NCBI GenBank assembly: GCA_016285455.1
Contig: JAEEQS010000004.1
Location: 98,217-162,216, forward strand
Direction of reading: 5' to 3'
Length of the DNA stretch: 64,000 nt
Source: Bacteroidales bacterium
GTDB lineage: Bacteria > Bacteroidota > Bacteroidia > Bacteroidales > UBA932
The position numbers were made by a program, and so were the translations under genes. Below the pieces are notes generated by a model. The model ran no database searches. It was not told where the DNA came from and was given only the letters and a program-made list of their open reading frames with translations. The first letter of the stretch is position 1. Every line of letters starts with the position of its first letter. Below are positions 53,488 through 61,781 of this stretch, piece after piece.

Positions 53488-54837
53488 ATGGAAGAGAGGA
53501 AAAGCATACGTTCGGAGTTCAGAAAATACTTCTCGATGAGAGGATTTTTGACGGACAAGAGCGATGTCGTAAGCAGAATCAACGACGGCATTACTTTCCG
53601 AGGGCCATATCTGTGGGTACTGGTCTTTGCCATTTTGCTCGCTTCTTTGGGCCTGAATGTTAACTCAACAGCAGTCATCATTGGCGCCATGCTCATATCT
53701 CCTCTTATGGGACCTATAATAGGTATGGGCTTCTCCGTGGGAACCAACGACTTTGAACTGCTAAAAACCAGCCTCAAGAACTATGCTGTAGCAACTATCA
53801 TCAGTCTTGTTACCGCTACTGTATATTTTGCCCTAACTCCTTATCACGGAGCACAAAGCGAGCTTCTGGCAAGAACTTCTCCAACTCTCTACGATGTGCT
53901 CATAGCCTTGCTAGGCGGCGCGGCAGGCATAGTGGCTATCGCTTCCAAAGACAAGGGAAACATTCTCCCGGGAGTGGCTATAGCAACGGCATTGATGCCG
54001 CCGCTCTGCACTGCCGGATTCGGTATAGCGAGCCTGAATCTCAAATATTTCCTCGGAGCGTTCTTCCTGTATTTCATTAACACTGTATTCATTGCATTGG
54101 CAACATACCTGGGAGTCCGGGCAATGAAATTCCGTCCTGTGACAACTCCAAATGACGGTAGTTTCCGTAGAGTCAGGGGCTATCTGATAGCCATTGTGGT
54201 TGCTACTATGGTTCCGGCTGCTATTCTTACTGTCAATATTATAAGAGAGAGCTTCTTTGCATCTGATCTACAGCACTTTATCAAAAATGAAATGAGCTAC
54301 GGAGGAAGCCAGATTATTTCCCAGAACATAGACAAGGATGAAAAGATTCTGACGCTTGCTGCAGTGGGCAGGGATATTCCTGATACCAAAATCGCTGAGG
54401 CAAAAGAAAAAATGCCTCTGTACGGGTTAGGGGACTATACACTTAATATCATTCAGGGCAATTTGACAGACAGCATATTGTCTCTGAAAGGATCCATATC
54501 ATCTTTCAATACCACAAAAGACGAGCTTAACGCCACAATCACTCACCAAAGCGCTGAAATTGCTGGGCTACAGGACAGAATTGCACAATTTACAAGATAC
54601 GAAAAAGTTGCTAAGCAGATGATAGATGAGCTTCAGACTCTATATCCTCAAGTTCTGACTCTAAGCCTTTCACCAACGACAGAAACAGGAAAAGACACTA
54701 ACGATGTAGATATTTATGTTACCGCTCAGCTAGTCCTTAAGGATCAAACCTATATTCCTGTAGATGAAATTTCACGTCTTACTGAATTCCTAAAGAAGAG
54801 AGTCGATGCTGATTCTCTTGTTCTGATACTGAGATAG
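53488..54837 (+). CDS. DUF389 membrane protein
   Basis: A 449-residue protein. The first 260 residues hold about six membrane helices with the family signature STAVIIGAMLISPLMGPIIGMG (read in two parts, about 55-76) and GNILPGVAIATALMPPLC, which define DUF389. The C-terminal 190 residues are soluble with a coiled-coil stretch (SFNTTKDELNATITHQSAEI). In other families DUF389 is sometimes fused to a UspA-like domain; not here. Probably an inner-membrane protein; function unknown. Confidence 0.88.
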   Translation: MEERKSIRSEFRKYFSMRGFLTDKSDVVSRINDGITFRGPYLWVLVFAILLASLGLNVNSTAVIIGAMLISPLMGPIIGMGFSVGTNDFELLKTSLKNYAVATIISLVTATVYFALTPYHGAQSELLARTSPTLYDVLIALLGGAAGIVAIASKDKGNILPGVAIATALMPPLCTAGFGIASLNLKYFLGAFFLYFINTVFIALATYLGVRAMKFRPVTTPNDGSFRRVRGYLIAIVVATMVPAAILTVNIIRESFFASDLQHFIKNEMSYGGSQIISQNIDKDEKILTLAAVGRDIPDTKIAEAKEKMPLYGLGDYTLNIIQGNLTDSILSLKGSISSFNTTKDELNATITHQSAEIAGLQDRIAQFTRYEKVAKQMIDELQTLYPQVLTLSLSPTTETGKDTNDVDIYVTAQLVLKDQTYIPVDEISRLTEFLKKRVDADSLVLILR

Positions 54838-55017
54838 GTGTAGTCTCCAATTTACAAAGATATTTCTATTTAACATAATATAAATTGTATGACATTAACA
54901 CTCATAACTATTATGAAGATATTGGCATACGTTTTGATAATATTTACGCGAATTTCACTAATTTTATAGTTGAAATTGAAATTCACTTTTTTACAAACCT
55001 CATAAACTGTATTTGAA

Positions 55018-55611
55018 ATGGCAAAGACTACTGCTAAAGTTTCAAAGAAGGCCGCCCTTAAACTGGACAAGCCTGCAATTCTGGTTGTTGACATGCTCAA
55101 CGATTTTGTTACCGGCGCTCTCGGATGCGACCGCGCCCGTGCTATCGTTCCTGCTTCGGCTAAACTGCTTGACGCAGCCCGCAAAGCCGGCGTTCCTGTT
55201 ATTTTCTGCAACGACTGTCACCTGAAGGGCATCGACCTGGAGCTCAAGCTTTGGGGAGACCACGCAATCAAGGGAACCAAGGGCGCCGAGGTTATTCCTG
55301 AACTCAAGCTTTGCAGCAAAGACTATGTAGTTCCAAAGAGACGCTACAGCGGATTCTTCCAGACCGATCTTGATATTCTTCTCAAGGAGCTTGGCGTTAA
55401 GACTGTTATAATGACCGGATTACACGCTCATATGTGCGTAAGGCACACTTCTGCAGATGCTTACTGCCTGGGATACAATGTCGTTGTAGCAAAGGAGGCA
55501 ACCGATTCCTTCACAGAAGAAGACTACAAGATTGGTATCGCCTACCTGAAGACCTGCTACGGAGCAGACGCCTACAGCAACAAGGAGCTCATAGCAGCCT
55601 TCAAGAAATAA
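55018..55611 (+). CDS. Isochorismatase-family cysteine hydrolase (nicotinamidase-like)
   Basis: A 197-residue alpha/beta hydrolase of the isochorismatase superfamily. The catalytic triad is visible: Asp in VVDMLNDF (near 25), Lys in VPKRRYSGF (about 103) and Cys in GLHAHMCVRHTS (about 142). Nicotinamidases and related amidases use this set; the metal-ligand pattern of true PncA (D-x-H) is not clear, so the substrate is open. The N-terminus has a lysine-rich leader (MAKTTAKVSKKAAL). It is 1 nt ahead of rlmD. The 180 bp upstream hold no clear promoter or RNA. Confidence 0.85.
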   Translation: MAKTTAKVSKKAALKLDKPAILVVDMLNDFVTGALGCDRARAIVPASAKLLDAARKAGVPVIFCNDCHLKGIDLELKLWGDHAIKGTKGAEVIPELKLCSKDYVVPKRRYSGFFQTDLDILLKELGVKTVIMTGLHAHMCVRHTSADAYCLGYNVVVAKEATDSFTEEDYKIGIAYLKTCYGADAYSNKELIAAFKK

Positions 55612-55612
55612 T

Positions 55613-57040
55613 ATGAGCCGGAAAAGAAACAAAGAAAGGCAAATCATTGAAAATGTGAGCATAGAGGCCGTTGCCGCAGAAGGCAATGGCCTTGCTCATA
55701 TAGATGGAAAGGTCCTTTTTGTCCCAAAATGCGTTCCTGGGGATGTTGTTGATGTTGTTTTAACCAGAAGCCGCAAGGGCTTTATGCAGGGAAGCGTTCT
55801 GAAATTGGTTAAAGAATCCCCTATGCGCCAGAAACCTTTCTGCCCTCACTACGGAATATGCGGTGGTTGCACCTGGCAGGCACTTCCTTACGACAAGCAG
55901 CTGGAATTCAAGCAGCAGCAGGTAATTGACCAGCTGACCAGAATAGGGCACCTTACTCTCCCCCCTATCTCCCCCATTTTAGGCTCAGAACGCATCATAG
56001 ACTACCGCAACAAGCTGGAATTCACTTTCTCAGACCGCCGATGGCTTTTCGCTGAGGAAAGGCTTAATCCAGACGGAACAGAAAGGCAATTTACCCGAGA
56101 AGAGCTTCTCGGCCTCGGGTTCCATATCCCGCAGATGTTTAGCAAGGTGTTGGATATCAAGGAATGCCGTCTTCAGAAAGAACCATCCAACGCCATCAGG
56201 CTGTTTGCCAGAAAATATGCTGTTGAACACAAGCTGGAATTCTTTGACCTTTACAATCATACAGGACTGCTCCGCAATTTGGTAATACGCTCAACAGAAG
56301 AAGGAAAATTCGGCATCAACCTGGTTGTTGGAAAACAAATGCAGGAAGCTGAAGATATGGTAAAGGCTATATGCCGCGAATTCCCTCAGATCTCTTCAGC
56401 ATATCTTACTGTAAACAGCAAGGTCAACGACAGTTACGATGGTTGTCCCCTATTCCACATATATGGAGACAAGTATCTGGTAGAGAAAATGGAAGATATC
56501 ACCTTCCGCATAGGTCCAAAGTCTTTCTACCAGACTAACTCGCTTCAGGCATACAGGCTCTACTGCGTAGCCCGTGATTTTGCCGCCCTCAAGGGAGATG
56601 AAATCCTCTACGATCTTTACACCGGAACCGGTACAATAGCCCTGTTCCTTGCGCGCAACGCAAAGAAAGTCATAGGAATAGAATATGTAGAGGAAGCTGT
56701 CGCCGATGCAAGGGTAAATGCAAGAGACAATGGCATTTCTAACGCTGAGTTCTTTGCTGGAGATATGAAAGATGTCTTGAGCAGAGATTTTGTGAAAAAA
56801 CACGGAATGCCAGACACAATCATCCTCGATCCGCCTCGGGCCGGTATTCATCCTTCTGTGGCACAAGTAATTCTGGATGCGGCTCCAAAGAAGATTGTCT
56901 ATGTGAGCTGCAATCCTGCCAGCCAGGCAAGAGACCTGGAAATCCTCTGCCAAAGCTATAAGATAACCAGAGTTCAACCTGTTGATATGTTTCCGCATAC
57001 CCAGCACGTGGAAAATGTAGTGCTGCTTGAAAGGAACTAA
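55613..57040 (+). CDS. rlmD: 23S rRNA (uracil-C5)-methyltransferase RlmD-like
   Basis: A 475-residue SAM-dependent enzyme forming m5U in 23S rRNA (or tRNA in some relatives). An N-terminal TRAM domain (10-65) is followed by the [4Fe-4S] motif CPHYGICGGCTW (Cys81, Cys87, Cys90, with a fourth Cys later), a central RNA-binding region and the Rossmann methyltransferase with DLYTGTGTIALFLAR, LDPPRAGIHPSV and the catalytic-Cys motif YVSCNPASQARDL. Length is normal. RlmD versus RlmC cannot be decided by eye. It follows the hydrolase gene by 1 nt. Confidence 0.92.
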   Translation: MSRKRNKERQIIENVSIEAVAAEGNGLAHIDGKVLFVPKCVPGDVVDVVLTRSRKGFMQGSVLKLVKESPMRQKPFCPHYGICGGCTWQALPYDKQLEFKQQQVIDQLTRIGHLTLPPISPILGSERIIDYRNKLEFTFSDRRWLFAEERLNPDGTERQFTREELLGLGFHIPQMFSKVLDIKECRLQKEPSNAIRLFARKYAVEHKLEFFDLYNHTGLLRNLVIRSTEEGKFGINLVVGKQMQEAEDMVKAICREFPQISSAYLTVNSKVNDSYDGCPLFHIYGDKYLVEKMEDITFRIGPKSFYQTNSLQAYRLYCVARDFAALKGDEILYDLYTGTGTIALFLARNAKKVIGIEYVEEAVADARVNARDNGISNAEFFAGDMKDVLSRDFVKKHGMPDTIILDPPRAGIHPSVAQVILDAAPKKIVYVSCNPASQARDLEILCQSYKITRVQPVDMFPHTQHVENVVLLERN

Positions 57041-57053
57041 TTCATTTTTTCAT

Positions 57054-57061
57054 TAAATTTG
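57054..57061 (+). promoter_or_regulatory. -7 promoter box for the glycine-rich EF-hand protein
   Basis: TAAATTTG, an exact TAnnTTTG match, 27 nt upstream of the ATG at 57089. Confidence 0.6.
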
Positions 57062-57088
57062 TGAAAACACACTCTTAAAACCAATACT

Positions 57089-57568
57089 ATGTCTTTAATC
57101 AGCGATTTGATTTCTAAGCAGGTTAATTCTGCAGCCGGAGGAATCGAAATTCCTTCTAACATCAAGAACCAGGTTCTCGGAGGCCTCGGCGAATCCATCC
57201 TCGGCAGTCTTACCCAGACAGCTGCAAAACAGGGAGGTACAGACCTCATCACAGACCTTCTCACAGGAAAGACAAGCGCTGCCAGCAGCCCTATCACTGC
57301 ATTGGCAGGCAACCTTTTCTCCACCAACATTCTAAGCAAGCTGAATCTTGGCGGAGGACTGGCAAAATCCCTCACAGGACTGATTCCTAATATTCTGGGA
57401 GGCCTCAAGGGCTTCATCAAAGATCAGGATGGAGATGGTGACATAGACCTGAAGGACATCATGCTCTCCATTACCGGCGGCGGAAACTCCGGCGGAGCAG
57501 GACTGGGCAGCATCATCGGAGCTGCAACCAGCATTCTCGGAGGCCTGATGGGAGGCGACAAGAAATAA
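57089..57568 (+). CDS. Small Gly/Leu/Ile-rich protein with one EF-hand-like loop
   Basis: A 159-residue protein rich in Gly, Leu, Ile and Ser. Amphipathic helical segments (GGLGESILGSLTQ, LTGLIPNILGGLKGFI) lead to a perfect EF-hand/dockerin-type loop DQDGDGDIDLKD (112-123), and a glycine-rich end (GGGNSGGAGLGSIIGAATSILGG, read in parts) closes it. No signal peptide is evident. The loop should bind Ca2+. It has its own promoter and terminator, so it is a single-gene unit and likely well expressed. I do not recognise the family; a DUF937-like composition is possible. Confidence 0.75.
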   Translation: MSLISDLISKQVNSAAGGIEIPSNIKNQVLGGLGESILGSLTQTAAKQGGTDLITDLLTGKTSAASSPITALAGNLFSTNILSKLNLGGGLAKSLTGLIPNILGGLKGFIKDQDGDGDIDLKDIMLSITGGGNSGGAGLGSIIGAATSILGGLMGGDKK

Positions 57569-57593
57569 GTATTCCTTGTTTTCACTGATTTTT

Positions 57594-57623
57594 AAGGGGA
57601 TGACCAAGGGGCATCCCCTTTTT
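57594..57623 (+). terminator. Intrinsic terminator after the EF-hand protein
   Basis: AAGGGGATG pairs with CATCCCCTT (9 bp, 9-nt loop) and is followed directly by TTT. It stands 25 nt after the stop at 57568. Confidence 0.75.
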
Positions 57624-57661
57624 GCGATAATTGATTATCTTTACTGAACAAACTAATTGAT

Positions 57662-59338
57662 ATGGCTGACGAAAAGATAATATTCTCGATGAACGGCGTG
57701 GGCAAGATTCTTCCACACAACAACAAAGTAATTCTCAAGGACATATACCTGTCATTCTTCTACGGCGCAAAGATCGGTATCATAGGCCTTAACGGAAGCG
57801 GAAAGTCTACTCTGCTGAAGATCATTGCCGGAGTGGAAAAGAACTACCAGGGAGAGGTTGTATGGGCTCCCGGCTATTCCGTGGGATATCTGGAGCAGGA
57901 GCCTCAGATGGATCCGGAAAAGACTGTTATTGAGGTGGTTCAGGAAGGTGTCCAGGAAGTTATGGACCTTCTCAACGAGTTCAACGAGATATCCGCCAAG
58001 TTCTGCGAGCCTATGGACGACGACCAGATGAACCGCCTTATGGAAAGGCAGGGAGAGCTAACCGAGAAGATAGACCACGTTGGCGGATGGGAGATAGACT
58101 CCAAGCTGGAAAGAGCTATGGACGCCCTACAGTGCCCGCCTTCAGACGCCAAGATATCTACCCTATCCGGAGGAGAAAGAAGAAGAGTGGCCCTGTGCCG
58201 TTTGCTTCTCCGACAGCCGGATGTCCTGCTGCTGGACGAGCCTACCAACCATCTTGACACTGAGAGTATTCTCTGGCTGGAAGCCCATCTGAGGCAGTAC
58301 AAGGGAACTGTCATAGCCGTAACTCACGACCGTTACTTCCTGGACAACGTGGCCGGATGGATTCTGGAACTGGACCGCGGAGAAGGCATTCCGTGGAAAG
58401 GCAACTATTCTTCCTGGCTAGACCAGAAGACCAAGCGCCTGGAGATGGAGGAAAAGACCGAGAGCAAACGCAGAAAGACTCTCCAGAGAGAATTGGAATG
58501 GGTGCGTATGGCTCCTAAAGCCCGCCAGGCCAAGCAGAAAGCCCGTCTGGGAGCATACGAGAAACTGGCATCGGCAGACCAGAAGGAAAAGGAAGCTAAC
58601 CTGGAAATCTACATACCTAACGGACCGCATCTGGGAAACAAGGTAATTGAGTTCCACGATGTGAGCAAGGCATACGGCAACAAGCTGCTTTTCGAGCATC
58701 TTACGTTTGTTCTGCCGCCTGCCGGCATAGTTGGTGTCATTGGCCCTAACGGAGCCGGGAAAACCACTCTTTTCCGCCTGATTATGGGCATTGAGAAGCC
58801 TGACAGCGGAACCATAGAAATCGGTGACACCGTAAAAATTTCCTACGTTGACCAGCAGCACAAGAGCATAGATCCGGACAAGACTGTGTATGAGACCATT
58901 GCCGGAGATTCCGAATGGGTTCGCCTAGGCAACCGCGACATTAACGCCAGAGGCTGGGTTTCGCGCTTCAACTTCAGCGGAGCTGACCAGGAAAAACTCT
59001 GCGGCATTCTTTCCGGTGGCGAGAGAAACCGCCTGCACCTGGCCCTGACTCTTAAGGACGAAGGCAATGTGCTCTTGCTTGACGAGCCTACCAACGACGT
59101 GGATGTGAACACGATACGAGCATTGGAGGAAGGCCTGGACAACTTTGCCGGCTGCGCCGTAGTTGTCAGCCACGACCGCTGGTTCCTGGACCGCATAGCC
59201 ACCCATATTCTGGCTTTCGAGGGCGACAGCCAGGTGGTGTTCTTCGAGGGCAACTACCAGGAATACGAGGAAAACCGCAAGATGAGAATGGGCAACACCG
59301 AGCCTAAGAGATTCAAGTACAAGAAGCTGATGGAATAA
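57662..59338 (+). CDS. ettA: Energy-dependent translational throttle protein EttA
   Basis: A 558-residue ABC-F protein that gates the first elongation step according to ATP/ADP. It has two ATPase domains (GLNGSGKST near 42-50 with LSGGERRRVALC and LLLDEPTNHLD; GPNGAGKTT with LSGGERNRLHLALTL and LLLDEPTNDVD). The long interdomain PtIM (about 240-310, RLEMEEKTESKRRKTLQREL) contains the EttA arm sequence EWVRMAPKARQAKQKARL, and the C-terminal RFKYKKLM is family-specific. The stop overlaps the mnmE start (TAATG). Confidence 0.96.
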   Translation: MADEKIIFSMNGVGKILPHNNKVILKDIYLSFFYGAKIGIIGLNGSGKSTLLKIIAGVEKNYQGEVVWAPGYSVGYLEQEPQMDPEKTVIEVVQEGVQEVMDLLNEFNEISAKFCEPMDDDQMNRLMERQGELTEKIDHVGGWEIDSKLERAMDALQCPPSDAKISTLSGGERRRVALCRLLLRQPDVLLLDEPTNHLDTESILWLEAHLRQYKGTVIAVTHDRYFLDNVAGWILELDRGEGIPWKGNYSSWLDQKTKRLEMEEKTESKRRKTLQRELEWVRMAPKARQAKQKARLGAYEKLASADQKEKEANLEIYIPNGPHLGNKVIEFHDVSKAYGNKLLFEHLTFVLPPAGIVGVIGPNGAGKTTLFRLIMGIEKPDSGTIEIGDTVKISYVDQQHKSIDPDKTVYETIAGDSEWVRLGNRDINARGWVSRFNFSGADQEKLCGILSGGERNRLHLALTLKDEGNVLLLDEPTNDVDVNTIRALEEGLDNFAGCAVVVSHDRWFLDRIATHILAFEGDSQVVFFEGNYQEYEENRKMRMGNTEPKRFKYKKLME

Positions 59339-60813
59339 TGGACCATAATCTGGACAACATCATAGCGCCCGCCACTCCAGTTGGAGCTGGAGCCGTTGGC
59401 ATAATCCGCCTTAGCGGAAGCGATGTCATAACCATAGCAGACACCGTTTTCTCCCCTGCCGCCAACGCCAGAAAGAAATCTGCAAACCTCAAGGCCACAG
59501 ATTCATACAAGATGGTATTCGGCAAAATTCAGGAGAATTCTCATCTGATTGACGAGTGCCTTGCCGCCGTGTTCCGGGCCCCTAATTCCTACACCGGAGA
59601 AAACTGTGTGGAGTTCTACACTCACGCCTCCTCCTATATTATGGAAAAGGTGCAGATGATGCTCATCGATTCCGCCGCCAAGCTCTTCAAGTCAAAGAAG
59701 ATTTCCGCCAAGCTCCGCATCGCCGAGCCTGGTGAATTCACCCAGAGGGCCTTCCTCAACGGCAAGATGGACCTGGCCCAGGCTGAAGCCGTGGCAGACC
59801 TGATCGCATCTGAAACAGAGAGTTCCCACGACATTGCCATCAACCAGCTAAGGGGAGATTTCTCCAAGGAACTGAGAGACGTCCGCTCTTCTCTTCTTAG
59901 CCTTTGTTCTCTGATTGAACTGGAACTGGATTTCAACGAGGAAGACGTGGAGTTCGCAGACCGCAAGAAACTCTCCAACCTCCTGTCTGCCACCTATGTA
60001 AAGATTAAAGACCTGGCCGATTCCTTCGCCCTTGGCAATGTCATCAAAAACGGCATTCCGGTTGCCATTGTCGGTGCCGTAAACACCGGCAAAAGCACCC
60101 TATTGAACCTAATCCTCGGCGAGGAAAGAGCCATCGTCTCCCCTATCCAGGGCACTACCAGAGACACTATTGAAGACAACCTGAACATCGGCGGCACAAT
60201 GTTTCGCTTCATAGACACTGCCGGCATAAGAAACACCACCCAGACCATCGAGATCATGGGCATCGAGCGCACCTGGCAGAAGCTCAAGGAAAGCTCTGTC
60301 ATCATCCTTATGCTGGATTCCACCAGGGAGGAGTCTTTCCTTCCATCCATCACAACAATCGCCGATAGATTTGACAAAAAGCGCCAGAGGCTCATCATAG
60401 TTGCCAACAAGCAAGACAAGTCCAAAGCTGATCCAAAAGAAACAGAAACAACAATAAAAGCCATCTGCAAGAAGCTGAAACTCAGCGATGTCAAGATACT
60501 AGCCACATCGCTGAAAAAAGACAGGCAATCAGCAAAGCAAACGATAGAATCCCATCTTGCAGACATCGGAAAGTCCTTTGCCAAGAATCTCCAGGGCAAG
60601 ACTTACGTTACCAACCTCCGCCATTACCAAGCCTTGAAAATGGCTCAGGAATCCATCGAACGAGTCTTTGACGGAATAGATTCCAACCTCCCTACCGACC
60701 TTCTTGCCCAAGACCTGCGCCAAGCCACAGACGACCTCGGAAGCATCATCGGAGAAATCTCCAGCCAGGACATCCTCTCCAACATCTTCTCCCACTTCTG
60801 CATCGGGAAATAA
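59338..60813 (+). CDS. mnmE: tRNA uridine-5-carboxymethylaminomethyl modification GTPase MnmE
   Basis: A 491-residue enzyme that with MnmG modifies U34 of several tRNAs. The N-terminal formyl-folate domain (TPVGAGAVGIIRLSG, about 14-28) is followed by helical parts and the G domain inserted at about 235-400 (GAVNTGKST, GTTRDTIED, DTAGI, NKQDK). The C-terminal FCIGK ends in the catalytic Cys motif. It is some 30 residues longer than E. coli MnmE. It starts on the last base of the ettA stop. It is the last core gene before the accessory region. Confidence 0.96.
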   Translation: MDHNLDNIIAPATPVGAGAVGIIRLSGSDVITIADTVFSPAANARKKSANLKATDSYKMVFGKIQENSHLIDECLAAVFRAPNSYTGENCVEFYTHASSYIMEKVQMMLIDSAAKLFKSKKISAKLRIAEPGEFTQRAFLNGKMDLAQAEAVADLIASETESSHDIAINQLRGDFSKELRDVRSSLLSLCSLIELELDFNEEDVEFADRKKLSNLLSATYVKIKDLADSFALGNVIKNGIPVAIVGAVNTGKSTLLNLILGEERAIVSPIQGTTRDTIEDNLNIGGTMFRFIDTAGIRNTTQTIEIMGIERTWQKLKESSVIILMLDSTREESFLPSITTIADRFDKKRQRLIIVANKQDKSKADPKETETTIKAICKKLKLSDVKILATSLKKDRQSAKQTIESHLADIGKSFAKNLQGKTYVTNLRHYQALKMAQESIERVFDGIDSNLPTDLLAQDLRQATDDLGSIIGEISSQDILSNIFSHFCIGK

Positions 60814-61087
60814 AAGTCTGGTATTCAACTAGTTATATCTTAATTGAAAACTTGAATTGATATCCTCAAACTAGCTGAACCCAATTCTCTTCAGAGTTTA
60901 CTTCGACTATTTCAAAGGTTTCGCGATTATGTTTGGATTTCTTTGATTTTAGTCAGTTTTGTCACAGTGTTTGTCACAAAATCACCTTCTGTGACAAAAT
61001 TTTGTCACACTTGACCGAAAAAGTTACCGAAACTGCAGTTTTATGAAATGTTTCTGGAGTTTTCACACGAATAAGTAGTGATTTTAA

Positions 61088-61167
61088 AATGGTACTACCC
61101 TATCATATCTTTGTTTGTGGTTGTATCGTAGCCGTAAACATGTTTAAAATACAATACAAGTACCATT
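61088..61167. repeat. Inverted repeat AATGGTACT / AGTACCATT
   Basis: Perfect 9-bp arms at 61088-61096 and 61159-61167 enclose 62 bp that include the promoter-like box at 61106-61113. The length is modest, so chance is possible. Confidence 0.4.
61106..61113 (+). promoter_or_regulatory. -7 promoter-like box in the accessory region
   Basis: TATCTTTG matches TAnnTTTG exactly but the next coding remnant begins about 255 nt downstream. It may have driven the broken helix-turn-helix gene with a long structured leader, or an RNA. Confidence 0.4.
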
Positions 61168-61240
61168 GTTTTGTCCAGTTTTGCCAGATCATCTACCGTT
61201 TATTTTAGGTTTAACCCTAGAATTGTCACATGTCACAAAT

Positions 61241-61281
61241 GGCAAATATGTACTTTCCAACTTGAAAAGTACATATTTGCC
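61241..61281. repeat. Perfect 16-bp inverted repeat with 9-nt spacer
   Basis: GGCAAATATGTACTTT (61241-61256) is matched exactly by its reverse complement at 61266-61281, with CCAACTTGA between. No T-run follows, so it is not a typical terminator. Such symmetric arms with a 7-9 bp spacer resemble tyrosine-recombinase core sites, a regulator's operator or a strong RNA hairpin. Confidence 0.75.
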
Positions 61282-61368
61282 TATTCACATTTCATCAAGG
61301 GTGATTAGGTATTATCATTATATCCTTCAACCTTACTGGAATAGCGGTGTGAAGCAGATTAGTATTGC

Positions 61369-61621
61369 TTGATTCCGACAGTTCTTGGAAGGATTGTCCA
61401 GGAACAGGATAGCATCGACCGCTGGCTAACACTGAAAACTGAACCGATATTGAAGACACCATCGGCCCGCAGGAGGACTGGATTGACATCTACGAGGCGC
61501 GGCGGATGATTTCCGACGACCTCAAGATGACCAGGTCCGCAGTTGGCTGTATCTCCACGACATCCCCCACTATAAGTACGACAGGACGGCACTCTTCCGC
61601 AGTCCGGGAATTGAGGACTGA
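61369..61621 (+). pseudogene. Frameshifted helix-turn-helix (excisionase-like) gene remnant
   Basis: Three reading frames carry consecutive parts of one protein-like sequence. Frame 1 from TTG 61369 gives IPTVLGRIVQEQDSIDRWLT; a second frame, open from 61443, gives EDWIDIYEARRMISDDLKMT; a third gives VRSWLYLHDIPHYKYDRTA ending LFRSPGIED and TGA at 61619-61621. The last two parts match the usual helix-turn-helix layout (xxEAxxMI..., then TVRxWLxxxxIPHYKxxRxxLFRxxDIE), and a one-base deletion near 61532 joins them. An earlier shift separates frame 1, whose start resembles that of the intact gene at 63309 (VPGLAGRI...DSI). No intact product can be made. Confidence 0.6.
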
Positions 61622-61751
61622 ACAGAGCGTTCGCAGAAGTATGGTCACGGTGACTTCATTTCTTTTTTAGTGGGAAGGGAGCGGAAGACCGAGTGGGAAT
61701 AATCCAGCCGTAGGCTCGCCTTTTTCAATTCTTGGTTTAGCGAAAAAGCGC

Positions 61752-61759
61752 TATCTTTG
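61752..61759 (+). promoter_or_regulatory. -7 promoter box for the GIY-YIG two-gene unit
   Basis: TATCTTTG, an exact TAnnTTTG match, 22 nt upstream of the ATG at 61782. Confidence 0.6.
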
Positions 61760-61781
61760 TAAAACACAACTAATTCAAGCC

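Larger units (their letters stand above)
60957..61239. repeat. Cluster of TGTCACA repeats with a 20-bp palindrome
   Basis: The heptamer TGTCACA occurs at 60960-60966, 60972-60978, 61003-61009, 61224-61230 and 61231-61237, and inverted (TGTGACA) at 60990-60996. The copies at 60990-61009 form the perfect palindrome TGTGACAAAATTTTGTCACA. The first two are spaced 12 bp apart. Such spacing suggests binding sites for a DNA-binding protein (operator, recombinase arm sites or iterons). They lie in the non-coding DNA between mnmE and the broken helix-turn-helix gene. Confidence 0.7.

Noticed and set aside
54838..55017. 180-bp AT-rich gap before the cysteine hydrolase
   Set aside because: No ORF, hairpin or exact promoter box was found in it.
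61120..61368. Possible tRNA or attachment-site tRNA at the island edge
   Set aside because: No cloverleaf or T-loop sequence found; the island is not next to a visible tRNA gene.
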